Part shown: in pieces, positions 1 to 9,421 of the stretch
Layout: each line of letters starts with the position of its first letter
How positions within the stretch are numbered: position 1 is the stretch's first letter
Assembly: GCF_000186265.1 (NCBI RefSeq)
Contig: NC_014934.1
Span: 4,154,001-4,218,000, forward strand
Length of the DNA: 64,000 nt
Origin: Cellulophaga algicola DSM 14237
Lineage (GTDB): Bacteria > Bacteroidota > Bacteroidia > Flavobacteriales > Flavobacteriaceae
Direction: 5' to 3'
Position numbers and translations under genes: made by a program
Notes under the pieces: generated by a model
Seen by the model: the letters and a program-made list of their open reading frames with translations, nothing else
The model's database searches: none
Told to the model about the DNA's origin: nothing

Positions 1-1382
1 TTGGTTCTGGTCCAGGTGGATATGTTGCAGCTATACGCTGTGCGCAATTAGGAATGAAAACTGCGATTATTGAAAAATATAGCACTTTAGGAGGAACTTG
101 CTTAAATGTAGGGTGTATTCCTTCTAAGGCTTTATTAGATTCTTCGCATCACTATGAGGATGCTATAAAGCATTTTGAAGAGCATGGAATTGAGATTTCT
201 GGTGAAATAAAACTGAATCTTGAAAAAATGATTTCTCGCAAGCAAAGCGTTGTTGATATGACAACAAAGGGTATTGAATTTTTGATGAGTAAAAATAAAA
301 TTGATGTTTTTACAGGAACAGGAAGTTTCAAAGATGCTACTCATATTAACGTTGCTAAGAATGATGGTACTACGGAAACGATAGAAGCAAAAAATACGAT
401 TATTGCTACAGGTTCTAAACCGTCTACATTACCATTTATCAAATTAGATAAAGAGCGTGTTATTACCTCTACAGAAGCGCTTGAGCTAAAAGAAGTGCCT
501 AAACACATGATTGTTATCGGTGGTGGTGTTATAGGTTTAGAGCTAGGGCAAGTATATAAAAGACTTGGAGCAGAAGTTACGGTTGTTGAGTTTATGGATC
601 GTATAATTCCAGGAATGGATGGTGCATTATCTAAAGAATTGATGAAAGTGCTTAAAAAGCAAAAAATTAAATTCCAACTTTCTCACAAGGTAAAATCTGT
701 AGAGCGTAATGGGAATGAAATTATTGTAAAAGCTGATAATAAAAAAGGGGAAGAAATTACCTTTACAGGAGATTATTGTTTAGTTGCAGTAGGTCGTCAT
801 GCCTATACTGATGGATTAAACCTTGAAGCTGCTGGTGTTAAATTAGAAGAAAGAGGTAGAGTAGCGGTAAATGGGCAGCTACAGACGAATGTTTCTAATA
901 TATATGCTATTGGAGATGTTATTAAAGGTGCAATGCTAGCGCACAAGGCAGAGGAAGAAGGAACTTTAGTTGCTGAAGTATTAGCGGGTCAGAAACCACA
1001 TATTGATTATAACTTAATTCCAGGTGTTGTTTACACATGGCCAGAAGTTGCAGCCGTAGGGCAAACAGAAGAGCAATTAAAAGAAGCTGGTATTGAATAC
1101 AAAGCAGGTTCTTTTCCTATGCGTGCTTTAGGACGTTCTAGAGCAAGTGGTGATACAGACGGATTTGTGAAGATCCTTGCAGACAAAAAAACAGATGAAG
1201 TTTTAGGAGTGCATATGATTGGTGCTCGTGTTGCAGATTTAATTGCTGAAGGTGTTACAGCAATGGAGTTTAGAGCTTCTGCTGAAGATATCGCAAGAAT
1301 GAGTCATGCACACCCAACTTATGCTGAAGCGGTAAAAGAAGCTGCACTTGCAGCGACTGAAGATAGAGCGCTACACGTGTAA
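1..1382 (+). CDS. lpdA: Dihydrolipoyl dehydrogenase (E3), 5' end cut by window edge
   Basis: Flavoprotein E3 subunit of 2-oxoacid dehydrogenase complexes; it reoxidises dihydrolipoamide with NAD+. The reading frame is open from base 3, so the real start lies outside the window: the bases before the first ATG at 54 already encode the FAD-binding GSGPGGY motif. The redox disulfide follows in GGTCLNVGCIPSKALL, then the NAD-binding GGGVIGLELG motif, the second FAD motif YAIGDV, and the C-terminal HAHPTYAEAVKEA segment holding the catalytic His-Glu pair. Length and motif order are normal for the family. A hairpin terminator follows the stop. The call is secure; only the missing N-terminus (probably few residues) is unseen. 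Confidence 0.95.
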   Translation, partial: GSGPGGYVAAIRCAQLGMKTAIIEKYSTLGGTCLNVGCIPSKALLDSSHHYEDAIKHFEEHGIEISGEIKLNLEKMISRKQSVVDMTTKGIEFLMSKNKIDVFTGTGSFKDATHINVAKNDGTTETIEAKNTIIATGSKPSTLPFIKLDKERVITSTEALELKEVPKHMIVIGGGVIGLELGQVYKRLGAEVTVVEFMDRIIPGMDGALSKELMKVLKKQKIKFQLSHKVKSVERNGNEIIVKADNKKGEEITFTGDYCLVAVGRHAYTDGLNLEAAGVKLEERGRVAVNGQLQTNVSNIYAIGDVIKGAMLAHKAEEEGTLVAEVLAGQKPHIDYNLIPGVVYTWPEVAAVGQTEEQLKEAGIEYKAGSFPMRALGRSRASGDTDGFVKILADKKTDEVLGVHMIGARVADLIAEGVTAMEFRASAEDIARMSHAHPTYAEAVKEAALAATEDRALHV

Positions 1383-1403
1383 TCTAAAATAGAATTCATA
1401 TAG

Positions 1404-1460
1404 GCCTATCGAAATTTATATACTCGTTTTATCAGTATTTAAATTTGATAGGCTTTTTTA
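1404..1460 (+). terminator. Rho-independent terminator after lpdA
   Basis: Arms gcctatcgaaattt (1404-1417) and aaatttgataggc (1441-1453) pair with one bulged base, and the second arm runs into a T-rich tract. The loop is fairly long (23 nt). Confidence 0.7.
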
Positions 1461-1547
1461 TTTTTAATAAAGTGCTTAATTTCTTTAAAAGAATGTTGAG
1501 TTCATAGAATAAAAAAATAATAGGAAGGAATATTTAAAATCTCATAG

Positions 1548-2558
1548 ATGCAGATAAATGACAAAACAGGAATAAAAAACTACCTAGCTCAGCCCAATAG
1601 GTATGATTCTATGACGTATAATCGGGCAGGTAAAAGTGGTGTTTTGCTTCCTGCAATATCATTAGGCTTATGGCATAATTTTGGTTTTGTAGATAACATT
1701 CAGAACGGACGTGAGGTTTTAAGAACGGCCTTCGATTTGGGAATAACCCATTTTGATTTAGCTAATAATTACGGACCACCTTATGGTTCTGCAGAAGAAA
1801 ACTTTGGAACAATCTTTAAAAAAGATTTTCAATCGTATCGCGATGAGTTGTTTATTGCCTCTAAAGCAGGTTACGATATGTGGCCTGGCCCATATGGTAA
1901 TTTAGGATCACGTAAATATTTAATCGCCAGTTTAGATAAAAGTCTAAAAAGAATGGGATTAGATTATGTAGATATTTTTTATCATCATAGACCAGATCCA
2001 GATACTCCTTTAGAAGAGACAATGGGAGCTCTTGCAGATATTGTACGTCAAGGAAAAGCACTTTACGTTGGTATTTCTAATTACGAACCAAAAGAGACTA
2101 AAGAAGCTGCCAAATTATTAAAAGAAATGAAAGTTCCTTTTATACTGCACCAAGCTAAGTATTCTATTTTTGATAAATGGGTAGAAGATGGGCTGCTAGA
2201 TACTTTAGATGATGCTGGCGTTGGTTGTATTGCTTTTTCTCCGTTAGCGCAAGGAATGCTTACCAATAAATATGTAAATGGTATTCCAAAAGATTCTAGA
2301 GCAGCTAAAAACTTTACGTATTTAGAAACTACGCAAGTACAAGAGAATCTTGAGAAAATAAAAGGATTAGCAAAAATAGCTGACGAACGTGGCCAAAAAT
2401 TATCGCAAATGGCGATTGCTTGGTTATTAAAAAGACCAACAGTTGCATCAGTACTTGTAGGAGCTAGTTCTTCCAATCAATTAAAGGAAAATGTTGCAGC
2501 CTTAAATAATCTTGAGTTTTCAGATAAGGAAATAGAAAAGATTAATCAGTTTTCTTAA
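1548..2558 (+). CDS. yghZ: Aldo/keto reductase, YghZ / L-glyceraldehyde 3-phosphate reductase family
   Basis: NADPH-dependent aldo/keto reductase of 336 residues. The sequence closely follows the YghZ group: LPAISLGLWHNFG near the N-terminus, FDLANNYGPPYGSAEENFG carrying the catalytic Asp and Tyr, SKAGYDMWPGPYG with the catalytic Lys, and YHHRPDPDTPLEET with the His. The C-terminal SVLVGASSSNQLKENV is the usual NADP-binding segment. Known members reduce L-glyceraldehyde 3-phosphate and methylglyoxal-type aldehydes, so a detoxifying role is inferred. It is a single gene between two terminators. The precise substrate cannot be read from sequence. Confidence 0.9.
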   Translation: MQINDKTGIKNYLAQPNRYDSMTYNRAGKSGVLLPAISLGLWHNFGFVDNIQNGREVLRTAFDLGITHFDLANNYGPPYGSAEENFGTIFKKDFQSYRDELFIASKAGYDMWPGPYGNLGSRKYLIASLDKSLKRMGLDYVDIFYHHRPDPDTPLEETMGALADIVRQGKALYVGISNYEPKETKEAAKLLKEMKVPFILHQAKYSIFDKWVEDGLLDTLDDAGVGCIAFSPLAQGMLTNKYVNGIPKDSRAAKNFTYLETTQVQENLEKIKGLAKIADERGQKLSQMAIAWLLKRPTVASVLVGASSSNQLKENVAALNNLEFSDKEIEKINQFS

Positions 2559-2586
2559 ACTTAGATAAAAATCATAATTAAGCATA

Positions 2587-2616
2587 AAAAAAACCATCTA
2601 ATTAGATGGTTTTTTT
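2587..2616. terminator. Bidirectional terminator between convergent genes
   Basis: A perfect palindrome centred at 2601/2602 (ccatctaattagatgg) is flanked by an A-run on the left and a T-run on the right, so it can end transcripts of both the YghZ-family gene and the convergent CDGSH gene. Confidence 0.85.
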
Positions 2617-2619
2617 ATA

Positions 2620-2853
2620 CTATAAATTTTTGTGAGTACCATCGCAATACGGAGGGTTACTTGTTTTTTTACACGTACACAAATAAGCTTTTTTGTCTTC
2701 TTCTACTGAAAATCTCAGAGAAGGTGTTGCATTATGTGCTTTATGAGAACCATCACAAAATGGTTGATTACTACTATGGCTGCAGGTACACCATCCGTAA
2801 TTTTTATCTTTTTCTAGATCTACTGCAATAGGAGAATATGTCTCTTCACTCAT
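2620..2853 (-). CDS. Small CDGSH iron-sulfur domain protein
   Basis: A 77-residue protein with two CDGSH-type [2Fe-2S] motifs: CTCSHSSNQPFCDGSHK and CTCKKTSNPPYCDGTHK. Each supplies three Cys and one His, the mitoNEET-type ligand set, so this is a tandem-CDGSH protein likely to hold two clusters. It has no signal peptide or membrane segment and should be cytosolic. Related proteins are linked to redox sensing or Fe-S handling, but no reaction can be assigned. It shares the palindromic terminator at 2587-2616 with the convergent gene. Confidence 0.9.
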   Translation of the reverse strand: MSEETYSPIAVDLEKDKNYGWCTCSHSSNQPFCDGSHKAHNATPSLRFSVEEDKKAYLCTCKKTSNPPYCDGTHKNL

Positions 2854-2915
2854 ATATTTTTTTTTTATAAAAAAGTGAAGATAATAGAAATTGTTATGCG
2901 AAAAAAAATGTGAGA

Positions 2916-4109
2916 TTAATCTTTAACCAGTCTAAATAACTTAAGGGTAGCCGTTCTTAATTTTACAAAAAGATGCTTACTCAATTTTAAACCAAAAGAA
3001 GTCCATGGTGCTGCTATAGCGCCTACTTGTTTTGCTTTAGTGCCTATCGCAGCTTTAATAACTACTTTACGCTTTTCATATTGCAATGCTAAAAAGGTAC
3101 AGGCAATCATAAAAGCAATAGCACCTGGTATAATAATAGTAGGTGAGAGCGTATGATTTAAAAAGTAGTACAAACCTAATCCTATAAAACTACCGTACAG
3201 TATTATATAATGAACAACATATATAGACAAGGTACTCTGTCCCATTTTAAGTAACGTACTATTGGTCATAAATTTTCGCAGTATCATAAATATTGCAAAG
3301 ACTAGAAATACATCTCCTAAACGAATAAATAAATAATTATTAAAGAATACATCTGCAAATAACTGAACTTTAGTTGTTTCAGCGAGGTATAAAAATACAG
3401 GAGAAGAACCAAATAGTAATCCAAAACCAAGAAGTACCGCTATGGTTATAGCCCCTGGATATAAATACTTTGCCTTTTTAAATTTAGCGAATAGTAAAGA
3501 TAAAAATGCCCCACATGTAGCGTAACCAAACCATGGGAAGATTGTAAATACAGAACCATTTGATCTCGTAAAGTAATTTGCAAAGGTTTCTGGTAAATAG
3601 GCGTGTGTCCATTTGCTATAATTAGGTTCAAAAATAAAAAGCAAGATGGTTATAGTCATTAATGCTACTGGGAATAGGAATTTTCTCTTTTCGGTTACAA
3701 CATAAAGCGCTATAATTCCTAATAGCGATAAACCAATGCAGTGTAGTACATCAATTAAATAAAATGCATCATAAATATGACCTATTAATAAACCCCAAAA
3801 ATTTAATCGCAACAAATACCCAATAAAGAGTAATTGCAGACCACGCTTAATTCCTTTGGCAACTCTAGGATTACTAAAGCCTGTTTTATCGCCTTTAGTT
3901 AAAAGAAAAGTAAAAATAAAACCTGATACCGTAAAGAATACAGGGGCTGTGATACCTCTAAAATAAAGCCAAATAGTGTAGCCTAAGTGAGAAGTGTCTC
4001 TAAAAGCATTATCTAGTAAACCATCTACAAAATGTCCTTGTAGCATCATTAATATTGCCCATGCGCGCATGGCATCAATAAAGTAAAGTCTATCTGGTTT
4101 ATTTATCAT
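2916..4109 (-). CDS. Polytopic membrane acyltransferase-like protein (heparan-N-acetyltransferase / DUF1624 type)
   Basis: A 397-residue integral membrane protein with about ten hydrophobic segments. The N-terminal IDAMRAWAILMMLQGHFVDGLL contains the motif (R, then an H after the first helix) typical of the HGSNAT/DUF1624 and acyltransferase-3 superfamily, and RGITAPVFFTVSGFIFTFLL is the matching second helix. Such proteins move acyl groups across the membrane onto sugars or lipids. The C-terminal 60 residues are basic and cytosolic. It is monocistronic in appearance. The family call is good; the substrate is unknown. Confidence 0.75.
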   Translation of the reverse strand: MINKPDRLYFIDAMRAWAILMMLQGHFVDGLLDNAFRDTSHLGYTIWLYFRGITAPVFFTVSGFIFTFLLTKGDKTGFSNPRVAKGIKRGLQLLFIGYLLRLNFWGLLIGHIYDAFYLIDVLHCIGLSLLGIIALYVVTEKRKFLFPVALMTITILLFIFEPNYSKWTHAYLPETFANYFTRSNGSVFTIFPWFGYATCGAFLSLLFAKFKKAKYLYPGAITIAVLLGFGLLFGSSPVFLYLAETTKVQLFADVFFNNYLFIRLGDVFLVFAIFMILRKFMTNSTLLKMGQSTLSIYVVHYIILYGSFIGLGLYYFLNHTLSPTIIIPGAIAFMIACTFLALQYEKRKVVIKAAIGTKAKQVGAIAAPWTSFGLKLSKHLFVKLRTATLKLFRLVKD

Positions 4110-4241
4110 TTCATAAATAATTTACTGTATATACTTGTTAAACAGTAATTTTAGATGTTTAGTGCCGCAAAATTAGCTAATTTTTAGACATGTTGGTACT
4201 ATTTACTTTATTTTCGTTGTAATAACCCTAAAATAAAATGC

Positions 4242-4778
4242 ATGTCGACAATTTTAGCTTTTGCAGGAAGTAATTCATCTTCGTCTATAAATTATAAATT
4301 AGTACAGTATACTGCTAGTTTAGTAGAAGATAAAGAGGTACAACTTATTAATTTAGCCAATTATCCTTTTCCTTTATATAGTGTTGATGAAGAAAAAAAT
4401 AATGGATTTATCAATTCACTTGTAGAATTTAATAGTGAAATTAAATCTGCCGCTGGTTTAATTATTTCTGTGAACGAGCATAACAGTAATCCTTCTGCTT
4501 ATTTTAAAAATCTTTTGGATTGGTTGTCTAGAGTTGACAAAACGTTTTTGACTGAAACTGAAATATTCCTAATGGCTACTTCTCCAGGAAAAAGAGGAGG
4601 GATGAGTGCTTTAGAAATTATAACGAATCTATTGCCACGCTTTGGAGCTACGGTTGCAGCTACATTTTCTCTTCCTTCATTTCAAGAAAATTTTGATGAA
4701 GTAAAAGGAATTGTTGATGCTGACCTAGCAAAACAACACCAAGAAGCCTTAAACCAATTTTTAGCTAAACTATCTTAA
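4242..4778 (+). CDS. NADPH-dependent FMN reductase family protein
   Basis: A 178-residue flavodoxin-fold reductase. The start shows the FMN phosphate loop AFAGSNSSSSINYKLV, then LINLANYPFPLYSVDEE, and the active-site strand SVNEHNSNPSAYFKNLLDWLSR, which in this family is usually EYN.S.P..LKN..DW. The SPGKRGGMSALEI segment also fits. These enzymes reduce FMN, quinones or azo compounds with NAD(P)H. It precedes pabB by 3 nt, so the two are probably co-transcribed, although no functional link is evident. Confidence 0.88.
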   Translation: MSTILAFAGSNSSSSINYKLVQYTASLVEDKEVQLINLANYPFPLYSVDEEKNNGFINSLVEFNSEIKSAAGLIISVNEHNSNPSAYFKNLLDWLSRVDKTFLTETEIFLMATSPGKRGGMSALEIITNLLPRFGATVAATFSLPSFQENFDEVKGIVDADLAKQHQEALNQFLAKLS

Positions 4779-4781
4779 GTA

Positions 4782-6086
4782 TTGCGAAAAAAAATTACGT
4801 ACTCCTTTAAGGATTTACCTTTTCTAAAAGATTCCATGTTACAATGGGCGCAACAGTATTATGAAGTTGTTTGGCTAGATAGTAATACGCACAAACAGAA
4901 GTATGATTCTTTTGATGCGCTTATCGCTGTTGATGCATTAACCTCTATAAAAACAGATCATAAAAATGCTTTTGAAGATTTAAAAACCTATCAAGAGCAA
5001 ACCAAAGATTGGATTTTTGGATATTTGACGTACGATCTAAAAAATAATGTAGAAAAGCTAGAATCTACGAACTTTGATGGTGTTGAGTTTCCTGAGTTAT
5101 ATTTTTTTCAACCCAAGAAAATAATAAAAATTAAGGGTGATTCCTTAGAGTTTGATTATTTGAATATGGTGGATGATGAGATTGAAGAAGATTATCAGAC
5201 AATCATTAAAAAACTACCTAGTCTAGAGGATAATTTGCAGCGTTCTGTAAAAGATATCCATATTAAAATGCGAATTTTTAAGGATGAGTATTTTAGTAAA
5301 GTAACTAAAATGCTTGACCATATTAAACGTGGAGCTATTTATGAAGCTAATTTCTGTCAAGAATTCTATGCCGAGAATTATGCGATTAATCCCGTAAAAG
5401 TCTATCAGAAACTAAATGACATCTCAAAGGCACCTTTTGCCACATTCCTAAAATTAGATGATAAGTATCTTATGTGTGCCTCTCCTGAGCGGTATTTAAA
5501 GAAAATGGGGTCTAAACTTATTTCTCAGCCTATAAAAGGTACGGCTAAAAGAGCTATAAATAAAGAGGAAGATGATAAACTCAAAGAGCGTTTAGCGCAG
5601 GATGAGAAAGAAAGGGCAGAAAATATAATGATTGTAGATTTGGTCCGCAATGATTTGTCTAAGAGCGCAATTAAAGGAACAGTAACGGTAGAGGAACTCT
5701 GCAAAGTGTATACTTTTGATCAAGTACATCAAATGATATCTACCGTAATTGCACATGTAGATACAGCTAAGAGTCCGGTAGCTATTATTAAAGACAGTTT
5801 TCCTATGGGAAGCATGACAGGTGCCCCTAAAGTATCTGCTATGAAAATTATTGAAGAATTAGAAGCTTTTAAAAGAGGATTGTATAGTGGTTCGGTAGGC
5901 TATTTTACTCCTGAGGGAGATTTTGATTTTAATGTAGTCATCCGTAGTATTCTTTACAACCAATCTAAAAAATATATTTCTTTTTCTGTGGGTAGTGCTA
6001 TTACGGCAAAAGCAACTCCTGAAAATGAATACCAAGAGTGTTTACTTAAAGCAAAAGCAATGCGTCAAGTGCTTGAAGATAATTGA
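4782..6086 (+). CDS. pabB: Aminodeoxychorismate synthase component I (anthranilate synthase I family)
   Basis: Chorismate-binding enzyme of 434 residues, on the route to p-aminobenzoate and folate. The C-terminal half carries the conserved blocks: RGAIYEANFCQEFYAE, LMCASPERYLKK, SQPIKGTAKRA, ENIMIVDLVRNDLSK, SFPMGSMTGAPKVSAMKIIEELE and GLYSGSVGYFTPEGDFDFNVVIRS. The N-terminal domain is divergent, and no trp genes are nearby, which favours PabB over TrpE. The start is a TTG at 4782, 3 nt after the previous stop; the next in-frame ATG would cut into the N-terminal domain. No amidotransferase partner (PabA/TrpG) lies in the window. Confidence 0.88.
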   Translation: MRKKITYSFKDLPFLKDSMLQWAQQYYEVVWLDSNTHKQKYDSFDALIAVDALTSIKTDHKNAFEDLKTYQEQTKDWIFGYLTYDLKNNVEKLESTNFDGVEFPELYFFQPKKIIKIKGDSLEFDYLNMVDDEIEEDYQTIIKKLPSLEDNLQRSVKDIHIKMRIFKDEYFSKVTKMLDHIKRGAIYEANFCQEFYAENYAINPVKVYQKLNDISKAPFATFLKLDDKYLMCASPERYLKKMGSKLISQPIKGTAKRAINKEEDDKLKERLAQDEKERAENIMIVDLVRNDLSKSAIKGTVTVEELCKVYTFDQVHQMISTVIAHVDTAKSPVAIIKDSFPMGSMTGAPKVSAMKIIEELEAFKRGLYSGSVGYFTPEGDFDFNVVIRSILYNQSKKYISFSVGSAITAKATPENEYQECLLKAKAMRQVLEDN

Positions 6087-6120
6087 TGCTAGAGAACCTA
6101 TAGACTTCGTTTTTCTTATG

Positions 6121-6128
6121 TACTTTTG
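6121..6128 (+). promoter_or_regulatory. TAnnTTTG-type -7 element before tilS
   Basis: TACTTTTG matches the Bacteroidota -7 consensus TAnnTTTG. It ends 5 nt before the GTG start of tilS, so the transcript would be leaderless or nearly so. No good -33 TTTG is visible. Confidence 0.45.
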
Positions 6129-6133
6129 TAACT

Positions 6134-7441
6134 GTGCAAGAACAATTTAAATCACATATTAACGAGCGTTTTCCTGAGCTAAAAAATAAACATTTTTTAT
6201 TGGCATGCAGTGGGGGTATTGATAGTGTAATACTTGTTCATTTATGTAAAGCCATAGGTCTAGAATTTTCTTTAGCTCATTGTAATTTTAACTTAAGAGG
6301 TCTGGAAAGTGATGCAGATGAAGCTTTTGTAAAATTACTTGCGGCAGATTTTAAAATTCCTTTTTATGTGACTAGTTTTGATACTGCACAGTATATGAAT
6401 ACGCATAAGGTATCCTTACAAATTGCTGCACGAGAACTGAGGTATGCTTGGTTCTCTGAGCTACAATCAAAACATAAAATACCAACGCTAGTTACTGCAC
6501 ACCATGCAGATGATAGCTTAGAGACATTTTTAATCAACCTTTCTAGAGGAACAGGTATTGATGGTTTGACGGGTATTCCTGAAAGAACACCTACTATTGC
6601 TAGACCGCTTTTACTATTTTCTAGGGAACAGATCTTGGACTATGCACATCGCTTTACTATTTCTTGGAGGGAAGATAAAAGTAATCAAGAAACCAAGTAT
6701 TTACGGAATAAAATAAGGCATAAAATTGTTCCGCATTTAAAAGAATTACATCCTTCCTTCTTACCTAATTTTTTGCAAAGTCAACAGCATTTAGCTGAAA
6801 CGGCAAGTCTATTAAACCATCATATACAAGAGCTACGTGCCACTCTTTTCAAAAAAGATGGGGATGGTTTTGTAGTGTCTATTGCTGCGCTTAAAAAGCA
6901 GAATGCCTTAGAGTCTTTGGTGTATCACTTATTTAAACCATTTGGGTTTTCAGATGCTGAAGCACTTATAGCTTTATTATCGGCTATGAGTGGAAAAGAA
7001 TTGCACTCGGTTAGCCACCGCCTGCTTAAAGATAGAGATAATCTGTATTTAAAGGGGGTGCAATCTATTTCAAGCGATATTTTTGAAATCGAAGAAGAAT
7101 GTAATTCGGTTACAGAACCTGTGTCTATTAAAATTGAAGTGGTGTCAGAAATAACAACTACGGGCATAGATACGTTATACGTAGATAAGAACCACTTAAA
7201 GTTTCCGTTAACTGTAAGAAAATATAAAACGGGCGACTATTTTTATCCTTTCGGAATGAAAGGAGTAAAGAAGTTGAGCAAATACTTTAAAGACGAGAAG
7301 TTCAGTCAATTTCAAAAAGAACAACAATGGTTACTTTGCAGTGAAGATGCTATAGTTTGGGTGATTGGTAAAAGAGCGGATGATCGATTTAAAGTATCAA
7401 AAAAGACAGATAAAATATTAAAATTCAGCCTAGTACAATGA
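6134..7441 (+). CDS. tilS: tRNA(Ile)-lysidine synthase
   Basis: Modifies C34 of the CAU-anticodon tRNA-Ile to lysidine so that it reads AUA. The P-loop-type PP motif SGGIDS lies at residues about 26-31. It is followed by AHCNFNLRG, VTAHHADDSLETFLINLSRGTGIDGLTGI and LRNKIRHKIVPHLKEL, all N-type ATP pyrophosphatase features of TilS. The C-terminal TilS domain (VRKYKTGDYFYPFGMKGVKKLSKYFKDEK) is present, giving the full-length 435-residue form. The start is GTG. The stop overlaps the dsbD start by 4 nt (ATGA), so the two are translationally coupled. Confidence 0.95.
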   Translation: MQEQFKSHINERFPELKNKHFLLACSGGIDSVILVHLCKAIGLEFSLAHCNFNLRGLESDADEAFVKLLAADFKIPFYVTSFDTAQYMNTHKVSLQIAARELRYAWFSELQSKHKIPTLVTAHHADDSLETFLINLSRGTGIDGLTGIPERTPTIARPLLLFSREQILDYAHRFTISWREDKSNQETKYLRNKIRHKIVPHLKELHPSFLPNFLQSQQHLAETASLLNHHIQELRATLFKKDGDGFVVSIAALKKQNALESLVYHLFKPFGFSDAEALIALLSAMSGKELHSVSHRLLKDRDNLYLKGVQSISSDIFEIEEECNSVTEPVSIKIEVVSEITTTGIDTLYVDKNHLKFPLTVRKYKTGDYFYPFGMKGVKKLSKYFKDEKFSQFQKEQQWLLCSEDAIVWVIGKRADDRFKVSKKTDKILKFSLVQ

Positions 7442-9402
7442 TTAAAAATATAATAGTTTTCCTGACATTTTTCAATGTTTTTTTAGGATTTTCTCAGACA
7501 GACGAAGAGCCTGTTTTATGGGAACAAGAGTTAAACAAAATCTCTGACACAGAATTTGAATTAATAATAAAAGCTGATATTTTTAAAGATTGGCATGTGT
7601 ATTCTCAACATACAGCAGAAGGAGGTTCGCAACCCAGTGAATTTGTTTTTGAGAAGGCTAATCAAGATTATGAACTTATAGGTGCAGTAACCGAAAGTGA
7701 AACAACTACCGAGTATAGTGATATTTTTGAAGTTGATGAAACGTATTTCAAAGAGAAACTTGTTTTCACACAAAAAATTAAACTTTTAAATCCAACAGTA
7801 ACTCAGGTAAATGTACTCTTATATTACCAAGTATGTAAGGATGTTTGTATTCCAGGGGAACAAGATTTTATTTTTGCCTTAGATGGTGGACCCGTAAATT
7901 TAGAAGAAAAAACGGTAGATGAACGCAGTGTAATACTGAGCGAAGAATTAATTTTAGACCTTAAGAATAAAGAGAAATTAACAGAAGGTACTGTAGATAG
8001 TGTGAGTGGTCCTTCAGGCTTATTAATGATTTTTGGACTTGGTTTTTTAGGCGGATTAATTGCTTTGCTTACGCCTTGCGTATTTCCTATGATACCGCTA
8101 ACAGTATCATTTTTTACAAAACAATCGGGAACTAAAAGCAAAGGGATTACCAATGCTATTTTATATGGTTTTTTTATTGTTCTAATCTATTTTTTACTGA
8201 GCTTGCCTTTTCATTTGTTTGACTCGGTAGACTCTCAAATACTAAATACCATAGCAACCAATGTTTGGCTTAACATCGTATTCTTCGCAATCTTTGTATT
8301 TTTTGCTTTTTCATTCTTTGGGTATTATGAATTAACCTTACCAAGTTCATGGGCTAATAAAATGGATAATGCTTCTTCTAAAGCAGGAGGAGTATTAGGG
8401 ATATTTTTCATGGCGGTAACTTTAGCTATCGTTTCTTTTTCGTGTACAGGGCCTATTTTAGGCGGACTCCTAGGAAGTACCGCTTTGGCAGATGGTGATG
8501 TTGCAACAAACCTATCTACCGGTATGTTAGGATTTGGAACCGCATTAGCCTTACCGTTTGCTTTATTTGCCTTATTCCCTGCATGGTTAAATTCGCTACC
8601 TAAATCGGGCGGATGGATGACTACCGTTAAAGTAGTTCTTGGCTTTCTTGAGTTAGCTTTGGCATTAAAATTCTTATCAAACGCAGATTTGGTAGGCAAT
8701 TGGGGATTTCTTAAGCGCGAACTTTTTATTGGAATCTGGATTGTATTATTTATCTTATTAACACTATATCTATTTGGTATTTTACGTTTCCCTCATGATG
8801 GTCCAAAACAAAAACTATCAGGCCTCCGTAAAATGTTAGCTTTTGTGAGCGCTGCCTTTGTTCTTTATTTAGGGTTAGGAGTAACAAAAACAACCAATTT
8901 AAAATTATTAAGCGGATTTCCGCCACCAGAATTTTATAGCGTTTTTGAACAAGAAAGCGATTGCCCTTTAGGGATAAATTGTTTTAAAGATTTTGAGGAT
9001 GGTTTAGCTTATGCTAAAGAGGTGAATAAGCCAATTTTATTAGATTTTACCGGTTGGGCTTGTGTCAACTGCCGTAAAATGGAAGAAAATGTATGGAGTA
9101 ATCCAGAAGTGTTTAAACTTATAAATGATAATTATGTATTAATATCATTATATATAGATGATCGTAAAGCCTTACCAGATTTGGAACAGTTTGATTTCAA
9201 GTATGAAACCGGACGTGTAAAACATATTGAAACAGTAGGGCAAAAATGGGGGACTTTCCAAACCCTAAATTTTAATGCAGCATCACAGCCATATTATGTA
9301 TTATTGTCGCCGGAATTAGAGGTTTTAAATACTGCTATCCAGTATACCGATACAGAAACCTATAAATTCTGGCTTCAAGAAGGCTTAGATAATTTGAAAT
9401 AA
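7438..9402 (+). CDS. dsbD: Thiol:disulfide interchange protein DsbD family
   Basis: A 654-residue reductant conduit that passes electrons from cytosolic thioredoxin to the periplasm. A signal peptide ends near FLGFSQ. The N-terminal periplasmic domain has the CKDVC Cys pair at about residue 135. The membrane domain has about eight helices with the paired Cys in LTPCVFPMIPLT and SFSCTGPILGG. The C-terminal thioredoxin-like domain carries the redox motif WACVNC (Cys542 and Cys545). All three DsbD domains are present and in order. It overlaps tilS by 4 nt; this pairing looks operonic rather than functional. Confidence 0.93.
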   Translation: MIKNIIVFLTFFNVFLGFSQTDEEPVLWEQELNKISDTEFELIIKADIFKDWHVYSQHTAEGGSQPSEFVFEKANQDYELIGAVTESETTTEYSDIFEVDETYFKEKLVFTQKIKLLNPTVTQVNVLLYYQVCKDVCIPGEQDFIFALDGGPVNLEEKTVDERSVILSEELILDLKNKEKLTEGTVDSVSGPSGLLMIFGLGFLGGLIALLTPCVFPMIPLTVSFFTKQSGTKSKGITNAILYGFFIVLIYFLLSLPFHLFDSVDSQILNTIATNVWLNIVFFAIFVFFAFSFFGYYELTLPSSWANKMDNASSKAGGVLGIFFMAVTLAIVSFSCTGPILGGLLGSTALADGDVATNLSTGMLGFGTALALPFALFALFPAWLNSLPKSGGWMTTVKVVLGFLELALALKFLSNADLVGNWGFLKRELFIGIWIVLFILLTLYLFGILRFPHDGPKQKLSGLRKMLAFVSAAFVLYLGLGVTKTTNLKLLSGFPPPEFYSVFEQESDCPLGINCFKDFEDGLAYAKEVNKPILLDFTGWACVNCRKMEENVWSNPEVFKLINDNYVLISLYIDDRKALPDLEQFDFKYETGRVKHIETVGQKWGTFQTLNFNAASQPYYVLLSPELEVLNTAIQYTDTETYKFWLQEGLDNLK

Positions 9403-9421
9403 ACTTGACAAATACTTAAAA

